In this document: positions 1-8,522 of the stretch, one piece after another
How positions within the stretch are numbered: position 1 is the stretch's first letter
How the letters are laid out: every line of letters starts with the position of its first letter
Source of the DNA: Sphingomonas sp. Leaf10
Lineage (GTDB): Bacteria; Pseudomonadota; Alphaproteobacteria; Sphingomonadales; Sphingomonadaceae
Length of the DNA stretch: 64,000 bases
Direction of reading: 5' to 3'
Assembly: GCF_001421245.1 (NCBI RefSeq)
Contig: NZ_LMKE01000027.1
Span: 1 to 64,000, forward strand
The notes under the pieces: generated by a model
What the model was told of the DNA's origin: nothing
Databases searched by the model: none
Seen by the model: the letters and a program-made list of their open reading frames with translations, nothing else
Program-made: the position numbers and the translations under genes

Positions 1-2
1 AA

Positions 3-50
3 GGCGACAAGCATCCTGACAGCCAGCGCTACCGCAAGGCGGCCTGCTGA
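3..50 (+). CDS. 3' end of an unidentified gene (cut by the window edge)
   Basis: An open frame enters from the left edge and reads GDKHPDSQRYRKAAC before a TGA. Only 15 residues are visible, so neither the family nor the reality of the gene can be settled. It is listed because the basic, hydrophilic ending would suit the C-terminus of a small protein or transposase. About 100 bases follow with no recognisable signal. Confidence 0.2.
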   Translation, partial: GDKHPDSQRYRKAAC

Positions 51-154
51 CCACGCTTACCTTTGGCCCAATCCAAGCGGTGAACGAACGTCCGGTTTTC
101 TGGCAGGCGTCGCAGAGGGCTAGGTGGCGGATTGTGGGTCATCATCGCCCGATA

Positions 155-1060
155 TCATCCACCCGTTGCGGATCGCACTCCAGCTTGATGGGCGCCAATA
201 CCGGCGAGCACTCCGGCGGCTGACGCAAGGGTAGCATTGTGCATGGGATTAGCAGAGTCACCGGCGGCCCATACGCCGGGCACCGAGGTCGCACCCCATG
301 GGTCGACCTTAACGTACGGTCCGGTCGGGCCTTCCTCGTGCTCACAGCCTAGAAGCTCCGCCAACGGCGTTGCCGGTTTTGTCCGGGGGGCAGTGAACAA
401 AGCCGCTACCTTTACGATCCGTCCGTCAGCCAGACGAACACCTTCCAGCGCTGGTGCGTCCCCTAGCAGCTCGACGACCGGTGTCCGCTCCACCGACACG
501 CGCCGCGCCTCAAAAGCGAGCATGTCGGCGGCCTCAGGATCGTACTCGCCTTGCGTAAAGTACGTTGTCGGCCCCCAGTCAGGAATGAGCAGCACCTGAT
601 GCGGCGACATAGGATGCGCTGCGAGTACCCCGAGAGGCTCATCGCGAACCTCATAGCCATGGCAGTAAGGGCAGTGGAGTACGGTTGAACCCCACCGTTC
701 TTGGATGCCCGGAACCGCCGGCAGGTCGTCCGCCACCCCGGTAGCCAGAACAAGCCGCCGCGCAAGCCGCTCACCGCCCGCTGCAAGGTGGAGGCTGAAG
801 CCTCCAGCGACGGCTTGGGCACCCACGACTTGGCCAGACAGAATTTCAGCGGTGGAGTAGCGGCAAAGCTGATGGCGGGCGTCGCGCATGATTGCCGCCG
901 GCGCGCGCCCGTCCTGACCCAAAAAGCCGTGTGCTTCATCTGCAAATCGATTTCGAGGCAGCCCGGCATCGATCACCAGCACATTCTGCCTTGCACGTGC
1001 CAACTGTAGGGCGGCCGACAGGCCTGCGAAGCTGCCACCGATTACGATCACATCGAACAT
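155..1060 (-). CDS. Thioredoxin-reductase-like FAD/NAD(P)H disulfide oxidoreductase (CPYC type)
   Basis: A 301-residue two-dinucleotide-fold flavoprotein. The N-terminal FAD site is VIGGSFAGLSAA (residues 7-18), the redox pair is C130-P-Y-C133 followed by HGYE, and the C-terminal FAD motif reads VPGVWAAGDSANP. The CPYCHG signature is the one seen in low-molecular-weight disulfide reductases and in dithiol oxidases of the GliT/HlmI type, so thioredoxin itself need not be the partner. The start at 1060 is preferred over an in-frame ATG at 1075 because AAAGG lies a suitable distance upstream and the earlier ATG falls inside the palindrome at 1073-1095. It is divergent from an Rrf2 regulator, a common redox-control pairing. 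Substrate unknown; cytoplasmic. Confidence 0.88.
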   Translation of the reverse strand: MFDVIVIGGSFAGLSAALQLARARQNVLVIDAGLPRNRFADEAHGFLGQDGRAPAAIMRDARHQLCRYSTAEILSGQVVGAQAVAGGFSLHLAAGGERLARRLVLATGVADDLPAVPGIQERWGSTVLHCPYCHGYEVRDEPLGVLAAHPMSPHQVLLIPDWGPTTYFTQGEYDPEAADMLAFEARRVSVERTPVVELLGDAPALEGVRLADGRIVKVAALFTAPRTKPATPLAELLGCEHEEGPTGPYVKVDPWGATSVPGVWAAGDSANPMHNATLASAAGVLAGIGAHQAGVRSATGG

Positions 1061-1072
1061 GCCGCTACCTTT

Positions 1073-1095
1073 CATGATACATAGTATGTTACATG
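1073..1095. promoter_or_regulatory. Near-perfect palindrome in the oxidoreductase/Rrf2 intergenic region (probable operator)
   Basis: Twenty-three bases form an inverted repeat with outer CATG...CATG and inner ACATA...TATGT arms, symmetric except at two positions per arm and the central base. It lies 12 bp upstream of the oxidoreductase start and about 75 bp upstream of the Rrf2 start, where an autoregulating Rrf2 dimer would be expected to bind. The assignment to this regulator is inferred from position. Confidence 0.6.
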
Positions 1096-1169
1096 AGTAA
1101 ACATTTGGTGTTTTGCAACAGCAAAAGTGGCGTGATAGGCTATCGAGGACGGTATGGAGGTCGGTATCC

Positions 1170-1643
1170 TTGGACGCGCGCTTATCGAGAATGCTGCACC
1201 TGCTGATCCACATGGCACGAGGCAAGGGACCGCTGACGTCAGACGCAGCTGCGGCTATGCTGAATACCAACCCGGTGGTGGTCCGCAGGACAATGGCTGG
1301 CTTGCGTGAGGCCGGGTATGTCACCTCTGTCAAAGGTCACGGAGGGGGGTGGTCGCTCACGCGCGGGCTTGAGAGCATTACGATGCTGGATGTTCACCGG
1401 GCGCTTGGAGAAAATCGGATTTTTGCTCTCGGCCCTGCCAATCCCGCGCCTGATTGCCTCGTAGAACAAGCGGTCAACGGATCGCTGGAGGACGCGTTGC
1501 GGCAGGCGGAGGCTGTGCTGCTGCGGCGTTTGAGCGAGGTAACGCTCGCTGAAATTGCAACGGACTTCGAGCGACGGATGGCAGGATTATCCTCCGAGAG
1601 AGCCGCGGACCGAGGACGTTCCCATCCGCAGGGCTCTGCCTGA
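1170..1643 (+). CDS. Rrf2 family transcriptional regulator
   Basis: A 157-residue winged-helix regulator. The helix-turn-helix (about residues 22-50: LTSDAAAAMLNTNPVVVRR) and the wing with GHGGGWSLTR match the Rrf2 family. Only one cysteine, C96, lies in the region where IscR/NsrR-type members hold Fe-S ligands, so a cluster is unlikely and single-thiol redox sensing is more plausible. The TTG start at 1170 is chosen because GGAGG at 1156-1160 is ideally spaced and the protein then begins DARLSRMLHLL as in relatives; the frame is open back to a TTG at 1113. It probably controls the divergent disulfide oxidoreductase and itself through the palindrome between them. Confidence 0.85.
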   Translation: MDARLSRMLHLLIHMARGKGPLTSDAAAAMLNTNPVVVRRTMAGLREAGYVTSVKGHGGGWSLTRGLESITMLDVHRALGENRIFALGPANPAPDCLVEQAVNGSLEDALRQAEAVLLRRLSEVTLAEIATDFERRMAGLSSERAADRGRSHPQGSA

Positions 1644-1733
1644 ACCAACGTCCGGTGTTGAGATGCGCACCGGGACGGCTGAATCACTGATTGTAGGTCT
1701 GAATGGTAGTTTCCAATTACGTGTTGGCCGACG

Positions 1734-2858
1734 TCACGGTTGCAACCAGGTAAAGGCGTCAAACTCGCGTCCGAACCGGACGCGGGCGGCTCGTTCGTAG
1801 ACCCGCTGCCCCCCGGCGCCGTTCGTCAGCACGACCAGTCCGTTATTGCTGAGGAGGTCGAGAACGAACAGGTTCGCGACGCCGTCGTTAGCGCCCCAGT
1901 GCCAAGCAAAGCGGTCCGGCCCCGACTGTTCCAGTCCCCACCCCAAACCCCAGACCAGACTGCCTGCGATCGTGACGGTCGGGGTATTCATGGCCGGGTA
2001 GCGGCGCGCAAAGCGGGCGAAGCGGCCATAATCGCTCGCTGTCGTCCACAGTCCCGCCGCCATGTTCGGAGCCATGAAGATGGGCAGGGCCGGCTTGCCG
2101 AACGCCTTGGCTGCGGAAACTCGATCGTCCTGGGTCCATGTCTCGACGGACCGGCGAGGGCCGGCGTCCCGGCTCCTCCGGAACTGCGCGGGTCCCTTGT
2201 CCGCCATCAACTCGCCGCCGGCATCGTGCGCCCACGCCACCGGAGGTGATTGGCCGGCCAACCAGCCATAGCCGCTCCGGGTCATTCCCGCTGGTGTCAG
2301 AATCCGGGAACGGACGACCTCCGCTGCGGTCTGCCCCGTGACTATCTCGGCGAGGCGAGCGAGCAGGGTGTAGCCCTCTCCCGAATAGCGAAAGTCGGAG
2401 CCGGGCTTGAAGCTGCTCACCAGATCGCTGCCGGCCTCGGTCCGCCAATTTGGCAGACCACTTGAATGGGATAGCAGGTGACGAGGCGTCGTGGCCCGCG
2501 TCGCGACATCCATCGTGAAATCGATATGCTTGGCGACAGGCTCGTCGAGATTAACGCTGCCGTCGCGGACGAGATCGTGGATGGCAGCCGCCAGGACCGG
2601 CTTTGACAGGGAAGCGGCTTCGAACAACGTCTCCGTGGTTGCGTTCGCCGCGCCGGCTTTCGCGTATCCTGCTGCAGAGCCGACCGGCTCCGCTTCGCCG
2701 TCGAGTACGGCCCAGCTTGCCCCCGGCACTGACGCAAGCGCCAGCCATGACTGGACTGGCATCGCCGTACGCCTCTGGCTCCTGGCCGGCGCCGGCACGG
2801 AGGCACCGCAGGCAGCGACTGCAGTGCCGATCAAGATCGTTCGCCGTGTTTGGTTCAT
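1734..2858 (-). CDS. Secreted serine hydrolase, class C beta-lactamase/esterase fold
   Basis: A 374-residue protein with an N-terminal twin-arginine-type signal (TRRTILIGTAVAACG, about residues 4-18), then the beta-lactamase/transpeptidase fold. The SxxK nucleophile motif is S83-L-S-K86; the second motif reads YSGEGY instead of Y-x-N; HWGAND near the end is the KTG-equivalent strand. Such proteins are usually esterases or D-aminopeptidases rather than true beta-lactamases, and the altered second motif favours that. The start at 2858 gives the signal peptide directly; the open frame extends upstream without family sequence. It stands alone, convergent with the Rrf2 gene. Probably periplasmic. 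Confidence 0.82.
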   Translation of the reverse strand: MNQTRRTILIGTAVAACGASVPAPARSQRRTAMPVQSWLALASVPGASWAVLDGEAEPVGSAAGYAKAGAANATTETLFEAASLSKPVLAAAIHDLVRDGSVNLDEPVAKHIDFTMDVATRATTPRHLLSHSSGLPNWRTEAGSDLVSSFKPGSDFRYSGEGYTLLARLAEIVTGQTAAEVVRSRILTPAGMTRSGYGWLAGQSPPVAWAHDAGGELMADKGPAQFRRSRDAGPRRSVETWTQDDRVSAAKAFGKPALPIFMAPNMAAGLWTTASDYGRFARFARRYPAMNTPTVTIAGSLVWGLGWGLEQSGPDRFAWHWGANDGVANLFVLDLLSNNGLVVLTNGAGGQRVYERAARVRFGREFDAFTWLQP

Positions 2859-3083
2859 TCGGGCATTCGCAAGAAGGTCATCCCATTTCCGATAGTTCGG
2901 TGTGTTGTGCCTACAGTACGGTCCGTTATGCGAATTACAATCGACCTTCGTGCGAACCGGAAGAGTAAGCGTGCCTCCTCGGCGTACGGTGTCCTCAGCT
3001 CTCAATCTGCCACAGCCCGTGAATTTGGGATTGATGAACAAACGTGCACTTCGCAGCAGCGACGGTGTCGCTGTGAAACCCTC

Positions 3084-3227
3084 ACTTCGAGCGTCAACAT
3101 CGCCGTCTTCAATATCGGCAATGCGATCAGCGCCTCGGTAGGCGGCATCGCCCTATCGGCGTTCGGCATAGCGGCGATCACTTGGGTCGAGGTGGCCTTC
3201 CCGCTCGCGGCGATCGGTATCGCATAG
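3084..3227 (+). pseudogene. Remnant of an MFS (DHA1/AraJ-like) efflux transporter
   Basis: Forty-seven codons (TSSVNIAVFNIGNAISASVG, then GGIALSAFGIAAITWVEVAF) read like the transmembrane segment 10-12 region of drug-efflux or sugar-efflux MFS proteins, ending in a stop at 3225-3227. The bases upstream (2859-3083) carry no transporter sequence, so at least 300 N-terminal residues are missing. It lies tail-to-tail with a LysR gene, and an intact transporter of this kind often accompanies such regulators. The 2859-3083 stretch shows nothing else. Confidence 0.55.
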
Positions 3228-3300
3228 ATCGCCACGCATAGTCGCGAAAGAGTGGTTCCGGCATAGGGCGCCGCCCGCCGTCCTCGCCAGGGTAGGAGAG

Positions 3301-4179
3301 TTAAATTCGAAGCGCAGCAGTCAATGCATCGCGAGCAAGTGCAACACGGGGGTGGCGAAGCGACGATCGCGCCCAGACGAGGTAGAAGGTGTTGCGCGGC
3401 ACGCTGATCGGCGCAGGTATCTCGATAAGCGTGCAGGCGGCACGCTCGGAATGGGTGAGGTAACCGGGCAGGACCGTCCACCCTAGCCCCGCACACAATC
3501 CAGATCGCAGCACGCGAAGGTCGGGTGCGGTCAGGGCGGGCTGACGGGCCAGTTCGATCCGGTTAGCCTCGAGCCAAGTGCGTACCAGCGGGCGGTCGAG
3601 GTCGTACGCCAGATGCGGTATGCGTGTCAGCGCGTCGGCCAGCGGCTGGCCCGCCATCCGCTCGGCCACCGCGGGCGACGCGACGGCGCGCAAATCCTCC
3701 TCGCCCAGTTCGTGGAAGGCAAGCCGGGCATCGTCAGGCTGCGATGCCGTCACGGCCAGATGCACCTTGTCTTCCAGCAACAGGCTGTACAGCGCGTCCC
3801 GCCCGCCGATGTGGAGGCGCAGGTCGAGGCCCGCGTCCAGCAGCGGCCCCAGCCGGGGGGCGATCATCTCGCCCAGCAGATCCGACGGCGCGGCGATATG
3901 CACCGTCCCGGACATCCGCGAGGATCGCGCCCGTGCCGTGGCGAGGGCCGTTTCTGCCGTATCGAGGCTGTCGCCGATCGCCGCAGCCAGGTCGTCGGCG
4001 ATCGCCGTGGCGCGGACGCCGCGGGAATGGCGATCGAACAGGGGGTGGCCGAGCTGCGCCTCGAGCGAGGCGATATGCTGCGACGCGGCGGGCTGGGTGA
4101 TACCGATTGCGCGGGCTGCGTCGCTCAGCGAGCGGCGGCGATAGACTTCGACAAAGGTGCGCAACTGCAACAGGGGCAT
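3301..4179 (-). CDS. LysR family transcriptional regulator
   Basis: A 292-residue regulator starting MPLLQLRTFVEVYRRRSLSD. The N-terminal winged helix (residues 1-60, with AARAIGITQPAASQHIASLE) is canonical, followed by a periplasmic-binding-protein-like effector domain. The open frame continues upstream but the family N-terminus fixes the start at 4179. It is divergent from the DJ-1/OYE/royal-jelly-like operon, and a symmetric CAT-N10-ATG site lies 8 bp before its start, so control of itself and of that operon is likely. Effector unknown; an electrophile or quinone is a reasonable guess from the neighbours. Confidence 0.88.
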   Translation of the reverse strand: MPLLQLRTFVEVYRRRSLSDAARAIGITQPAASQHIASLEAQLGHPLFDRHSRGVRATAIADDLAAAIGDSLDTAETALATARARSSRMSGTVHIAAPSDLLGEMIAPRLGPLLDAGLDLRLHIGGRDALYSLLLEDKVHLAVTASQPDDARLAFHELGEEDLRAVASPAVAERMAGQPLADALTRIPHLAYDLDRPLVRTWLEANRIELARQPALTAPDLRVLRSGLCAGLGWTVLPGYLTHSERAACTLIEIPAPISVPRNTFYLVWARSSLRHPRVALARDALTAALRI

Positions 4180-4186
4180 TTGGTTT

Positions 4187-4204
4187 CCATAACCTGTCTT
4201 ATGG
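4187..4204. promoter_or_regulatory. Candidate LysR-type binding site
   Basis: CCATAA-N6-TTATGG is a perfect 6+6 inverted repeat of the dyad type used by LysR regulators. It lies 8 bp upstream of the LysR start and about 180 bp upstream of the divergent DJ-1 gene, consistent with an autoregulatory site. Binding is inferred, not shown. Confidence 0.5.
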
Positions 4205-4381
4205 CCGATCGCCATTCCGCTTGGATTTTCTGATGCCGGTGAAGGCCTATCTGAAGGGCACCAGGATGGAAACGAACGCCCGGTCGCCGCTGCCGGACCG
4301 CAGAGCCCTATGGCCTCGTTGTCGTGGGTGTGGCGGCGGGCATCCCGCGTTCGCGACGTCCACGCAGCAGGAGTTTTGACG

Positions 4382-5077
4382 ATGACCCGTATCCTCATGG
4401 TGACTACGTCCGCCGACCGCATGACCCCGGGGACCGAACCGACCGGTATCTGGCTGGAAGAACTGACCACCCCCTATTACGTCTTCCGTGATGCCGGTGC
4501 CGGCGTGACGATCGCCTCGATCAAGGGCGGCGCGGTGCCGGTCGACCAGCGCAGCGTCAATGCGGACGGCGAGAACGATGCCTCGGTCGAACGCTATTTG
4601 AAGGACGAGGCGCTGAAGGCCGAGGTTGCCGATACGCCGGTGTTCACCAGCATCGACCCCAACGGCTATGACGCGCTGTTCCTGCCCGGCGGCCACGGGA
4701 CCATGTTCGACTATCCCGGCAGCGCGGAACTGGCGCAGTTGGTGGAGCGGTTCGACCGCGCGGGCAAGATCGTCGCCGCCGTCTGCCATGGCCCGGCGGG
4801 GCTGGTCTCGGCCAAGAAGGCGGACGGCACGCCCTTCGTTGCCGGTCGACGTGTCGCGGGATTTACCGATAGCGAGGAACGCGCAATCGGACTGGACCAG
4901 GCCGTGCCCTTCCTGCTCGAAACCCGCCTCAAGGAACTTGACGGCCAGCATGAGGCAGGCCCGGATTTCGCCCCCTTCGCCCTGCGCGACGGCAATCTGG
5001 TGACGGGCCAGAACCCGGCGAGCGCGACCCGTACGGCGGAACTCGTGATGGACGCCCTGAAGGATCAGGCGGCGTGA
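4382..5077 (+). CDS. DJ-1/PfpI superfamily protein (type 1 glutamine amidotransferase-like)
   Basis: A 231-residue protein with the nucleophile elbow AAVCHGPAGL; the catalytic pair is C135-H136. The long N-terminal part (TGIWLEELTTPYYVFRDAG) and size match the Hsp31/YhbO-like cytoplasmic branch, whose members have been described as glyoxalase III-like enzymes, chaperones or deglycases. CAGGAG at 4368-4373 supports the ATG at 4382. It leads an operon with an Old Yellow Enzyme (73 bp on) and a royal-jelly-like protein, a set suited to reactive carbonyls and electrophiles. Exact substrate not deducible. Confidence 0.86.
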   Translation: MTRILMVTTSADRMTPGTEPTGIWLEELTTPYYVFRDAGAGVTIASIKGGAVPVDQRSVNADGENDASVERYLKDEALKAEVADTPVFTSIDPNGYDALFLPGGHGTMFDYPGSAELAQLVERFDRAGKIVAAVCHGPAGLVSAKKADGTPFVAGRRVAGFTDSEERAIGLDQAVPFLLETRLKELDGQHEAGPDFAPFALRDGNLVTGQNPASATRTAELVMDALKDQAA

Positions 5078-5150
5078 TCGTGCGGGATATCCGGACCATA
5101 CCGCGCGCCGCCGATCCTGCGGCGTCGCTGCTCTCCACAGGAGACGCATA

Positions 5151-6257
5151 ATGGCCCGACTGTTCGAACCGCTGACGCTCGGCGGACTCAACCTCGCCAA
5201 CCGGATCGTCATCGCGCCGATGTGCCAATATTCCGCCGAGGACGGCGCGATGACCGACTGGCACCAGATTCATCTGGGCCAGCTCGCCATGGCGGGGGCG
5301 GGCGCCCTGACGATCGAAGCGACCGCAGTCAGCCCGGACGGGCGGATCACCTACGGCGATGTCGGTCTGTACGACGACCGTACCCAAGACGCGATGCTGC
5401 GCGTGATCGACAGTGTGCGCCGCTGGTCGGACGTGCCGCTCGTCGTCCAGCTGGCGCATGCCGGCCGGAAGGCGAGCTGCGCCAAGCCGTGGCATGGAGG
5501 CGCGCAGATCGCGCCGGATGCGGACAATGGCTGGCAGACGGTCGCACCGAGCGCGGTGCCCTATGCCGCGACAGATCATGCGCCCATCGCCCTAGACGAG
5601 GCGGGACTGGTGCGAATCCGCGATGCCTTTGCCGACGCCGCCCAGCGGGCAGCGCGGCTTGGGCTCGACGCGATCCAGATCCATGCCGCCCACGGCTATC
5701 TGCTGCACGAATTCCTCTCGCCTCTCTCCAATCATCGTGATGACGCCTACGGCGGCAGTCTTGCCAATCGCATGCGGTTCCCACTCGAGGTCTTCGATGC
5801 CGTGCGCGATGCGTTTCCCACCGACCGGCCTGTCACCGTTCGTGTGTCGGGGACCGATTGGATCGAGGGTGGCTGGACGGCGGACGATACCGCGCAATTC
5901 GCCGAAGTGCTGGAACGGCGCGGCTGTGCCGCCATCCACGTGTCGAGCGGTGGCCTCGATCCGCGCCAGCAGATCCCGGTCGGTCCCGGCTATCAGGTGC
6001 CGTTGGCACGGACGGTCAAGGACGCGGTCAAGATGCCCGTCATCGCGGTCGGCCTGATCACCGACCCGCACCAGGCCGAACAGATCCTGCAGGAGGGGCA
6101 TGCGGACGCTATCGCTATCGCGCGCACCGCCTTGTGGGATCCGCGCTGGCCTTGGCACGCCGCGGCCGCACTGGGCGCCTCGGTCAAGGCACCGCCGCAA
6201 TATCTCCGGTCCGAGCCGCACGAGGCGGGCCGTATCCTGAAGGAGATGGAGCGATGA
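5151..6257 (+). CDS. NADH:flavin oxidoreductase, Old Yellow Enzyme family (YqjM-like)
   Basis: A 368-residue FMN TIM-barrel protein of the class usually reducing activated alkenes. Visible features are C25 in APMCQYSAEDG (the YqjM-type active-site cysteine), HAGRKAS, the QIHAAHGYLLHEFLSPLSN substrate/FMN segment and DAYGGSLANR. Length is typical. CAGGAG precedes the ATG. The stop overlaps the next start (ATGA). With the DJ-1 protein before it, the likely role is detoxification of enones, quinones or nitro compounds. Confidence 0.92.
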   Translation: MARLFEPLTLGGLNLANRIVIAPMCQYSAEDGAMTDWHQIHLGQLAMAGAGALTIEATAVSPDGRITYGDVGLYDDRTQDAMLRVIDSVRRWSDVPLVVQLAHAGRKASCAKPWHGGAQIAPDADNGWQTVAPSAVPYAATDHAPIALDEAGLVRIRDAFADAAQRAARLGLDAIQIHAAHGYLLHEFLSPLSNHRDDAYGGSLANRMRFPLEVFDAVRDAFPTDRPVTVRVSGTDWIEGGWTADDTAQFAEVLERRGCAAIHVSSGGLDPRQQIPVGPGYQVPLARTVKDAVKMPVIAVGLITDPHQAEQILQEGHADAIAIARTALWDPRWPWHAAAALGASVKAPPQYLRSEPHEAGRILKEMER

Positions 6258-7405
6258 AATCGCACGCCACATTGCTCCTCGCCACGATTGCCGTCGCTGC
6301 GGTCACGCCGGGCGCGATGGCCCGCGATGCGGCTCCGGCTCCCCGGATCGAGCGGGTTGCCGCGTTTGATGGCGCGATGCCGACCGGCGTGACCGTCGCG
6401 CCCAACGGCCGCATCTTCGTCAATTTCCCGCAATGGGGCGACCGGGCGCCGTTCACGGTCGCCGAGCTGGTCGACGGCAAGGCGGTGCCCTATCCCGACG
6501 CCGTGACCAATCGCCCTGATCCCGCCAACCCGGCCGGTCACTTCATCTCGGTGCAGAGCGTCGTCGCCGATGGCGCGAACCGCCTGTGGGTGCTCGACAC
6601 GGCGGCGCCGAAATTCGCGCCGCCCCAGGCGGGTGGCGCGAAGCTGGTAGCGATCGACCTCGCGACTAACCGGGTGGTCAAGACGATCGTTCTGCCCCCA
6701 AGCGTCGTGCTGCCGACAACCTATCTCAACGACGTGCGCTTCGACCTGCGGCAGGGGGAGCAGGGCACCGCCTATATCACCGACAGCAGCAACGCGGGCG
6801 TCGGTGGCATCATCGTCGTCGACATCGCCACCGGGCGGGCAATCCGCCGCCTGTCCAGCCACGCGACGATCAACCCGGAGCCGGGCTTCACGCCGGTCGT
6901 CGACGGCGAGGTGCTGATGAACCGTCCGGCCAGCGGGCCCGCGACACCGGTCGCCATCGCCAGCGATGCGATCGCGCTGAGCGCCGATGGTAGCATGCTT
7001 TATTACGGGCCGCTTTCGGGCCGCATCTTGCATGCCGTGCCCACGGCACTGCTGCGCGATCCATCGGTTTCCGAGGAGGTACTGGCCCGCGCGGTTCGCA
7101 GCATGGGGCACAAGGGGGCGTCCGACGGCATTGCCGAGGACGATCGGGGGCGCGTTTTTGCCGGTGATTACGAACATAATGCGATCCGGGTGCTCGATCG
7201 CGGCCAGTGGTCGACCCTGGTCAGCGATCCGCGGATCAACTGGCCCGATACCCTGTCGGTCGGCCCCGATGGCTATCTCTATTTCACCGCGAACCAGCTC
7301 CATCGCCAGCCCGGATTTCATCGCGGCCGCGATCTGCGCCGGGAACCGTATGAACTGCTCCGCATCAGGGTCGGTAGCGGCCCGGTGCTTCTGACGCGGC
7401 GTTAA
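6254..7405 (+). CDS. Secreted major-royal-jelly-protein-like / SMP-30-type beta-propeller
   Basis: A 383-residue protein with a Sec signal peptide (KSHATLLLATIAVAAVTPGAMA, cleavage about residue 24), then beta-propeller repeats typical of the royal jelly/yellow family: PTGVTVAPNGRIFVNFPQW, LWVLDTAAP, NDVRFDL, GPDGYLYFTANQLHRQPGFH. Bacterial members are lactonase-like or of unknown activity. Its start overlaps the oxidoreductase stop, so translation is coupled. It would act in the periplasm, unlike the two cytoplasmic enzymes before it, suggesting the operon handles one compound on both sides of the inner membrane. Confidence 0.85.
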   Translation: MKSHATLLLATIAVAAVTPGAMARDAAPAPRIERVAAFDGAMPTGVTVAPNGRIFVNFPQWGDRAPFTVAELVDGKAVPYPDAVTNRPDPANPAGHFISVQSVVADGANRLWVLDTAAPKFAPPQAGGAKLVAIDLATNRVVKTIVLPPSVVLPTTYLNDVRFDLRQGEQGTAYITDSSNAGVGGIIVVDIATGRAIRRLSSHATINPEPGFTPVVDGEVLMNRPASGPATPVAIASDAIALSADGSMLYYGPLSGRILHAVPTALLRDPSVSEEVLARAVRSMGHKGASDGIAEDDRGRVFAGDYEHNAIRVLDRGQWSTLVSDPRINWPDTLSVGPDGYLYFTANQLHRQPGFHRGRDLRREPYELLRIRVGSGPVLLTRR

Positions 7406-7733
7406 TAAGGCCACTGCCGGGATGGTCGCGGGGCCGTTGGCGGAGAAAGCGGCCTGGCTCGTCGGGTTGCCATCAAGATGCGTGTCGGCACCGTAGCAGG
7501 GGCCGACAATAAATCCGAAACGGCCGCCCTCAGCATGGAACGAGCGGCTGGTCTCTGGACCGAGGGCATCGCCGCTGAACGGCCAGATGGGTGCCCAACC
7601 AGCGAGGAGAGGCTCGTTTGCTCGTGCCCAATTGCGGACATCCCGACGACCCGGGGGTGACCGCAGCCTATGGGCAGGTTAGGTGAGAAGGCTAGTGGGG
7701 ATCGGAAGTCGATCAGCCTCAAGGAGAGTATGC
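7406..7733. other. Intergenic stretch without a supported gene
   Basis: No frame with credible codon use, RBS or family resemblance was found. A leftward frame holds a MSAIGHEQT-like string that recurs in small spurious ORFs of alphaproteobacteria, so degraded repetitive DNA is the best description. The last 12 bases hold the RBS (AAGGAG) of the VOC gene. Confidence 0.4.
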
Positions 7734-8132
7734 ATGCTTTTCCACACCATGGTGGGATCGAACGACATTGAGCGTTCCAAGCGCTTCTACGATACGGTGC
7801 TCGGTACCTTGGGTGCAGGGGAAGGGACGAGGAACGTAGCCGACAGCGGCCATATACGTCTGATCTACAATTACGGCGGCGGAACCAACTTCATTGTCAG
7901 CCAGCCGATCAACGACGAACCAGCGAGCGTTGCGAACGGGAGCACCGTTGCCTTTTCGTGCAACACGCCCGAACAAGTGAAGCAGCTTCATGATACCGCG
8001 GTCGCGAACGGTGGCACCTCGATCGAAGCCCCCCCTGGCCCGCGCAATACAGCATCGCTGGGGACAGTCGAACTTGCCTATTTTCGCGACCCTGACGGCA
8101 ACAAACTATGTGGAATTCATTTTCCCGCCTGA
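7734..8132 (+). CDS. VOC superfamily (glyoxalase/dioxygenase fold) protein
   Basis: A 132-residue protein of paired beta-alpha-beta-beta-beta units: LFHTMVGSNDIERSKRFYDT (metal-ligand His near the N-terminus), then VELAYFRDPDGNKLCGIHF at the C-terminus, the standard end of small VOC enzymes. AAGGAG sits 7 nt before the ATG at 7734. It stands alone and ends 6 bp before the left end of an insertion sequence, so any downstream partner may have been separated. Reaction cannot be assigned. Confidence 0.85.
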   Translation: MLFHTMVGSNDIERSKRFYDTVLGTLGAGEGTRNVADSGHIRLIYNYGGGTNFIVSQPINDEPASVANGSTVAFSCNTPEQVKQLHDTAVANGGTSIEAPPGPRNTASLGTVELAYFRDPDGNKLCGIHFPA

Positions 8133-8198
8133 TCTGTCTGATCGTGCCCCGGTTTGACGGACACCGATGATAGGCTCTGCGGAGCCAGGAGGTGTATG

Positions 8199-8522
8199 AT
8201 GGCAAGTACGACGAAGCGTCGGTTCACGGACGAGTTCAAGCGCGAGGCGGTGTTGTTGTGGGAGACGAGCGGTCGGCTGCAGACCGAGGTGGCAGCCGAG
8301 TTGGGGATCATGCCGACGATGCTGCGTCGCTGGCAGCGCAAGCAGCAGGAAAGCGGCACTCCGCCGGCAAGCCCGGCGGCAAAGCCGTCAGTATCGACGA
8401 TGGCGTCGCCGGCGGATCGGGCGTCCGAGATCGCGCGGTTGCGTCGCGAACTGGACCGGGTGCGGATGGAGCGCGACATCCTAAAAAAAGCCGTCGGCAT
8501 CTTTGCGGAGATGCCGCGATGA
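8199..8522 (+). CDS. IS3-family transposase OrfA
   Basis: A 107-residue DNA-binding subunit: KRRFTDEFKREAVLLW with the helix-turn-helix LQTEVAAELGIMPTMLRRWQ, then a leucine-zipper-like region (ASEIARLRRELDRVRMERDI) for multimerisation. AGGAGG at 8187-8192 suits the ATG at 8199; an adjacent ATG at 8196 would be too close. Its stop overlaps the OrfB start by ATGA, and a slippery run near its 3' end permits an OrfAB fusion. Confidence 0.93.
   Translation: MASTTKRRFTDEFKREAVLLWETSGRLQTEVAAELGIMPTMLRRWQRKQQESGTPPASPAAKPSVSTMASPADRASEIARLRRELDRVRMERDILKKAVGIFAEMPR
8483..8490 (+). other. Programmed -1 frameshift signal (A AAA AAG)
   Basis: The orfA codons CTA AAA AAA GCC contain the canonical A_AAA_AAG heptamer. 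A -1 slip here enters exactly the orfB frame, 30 nt before the orfB ATG, and would give the OrfAB fusion transposase usual in IS3 elements. No downstream pseudoknot was assessed. Confidence 0.8.

Noticed and set aside
7402-7722. Leftward 106-codon frame with a MSAIGHEQT string
   Set aside because: Strings of this type recur in spurious short ORFs of alphaproteobacteria; no RBS or fold is visible.
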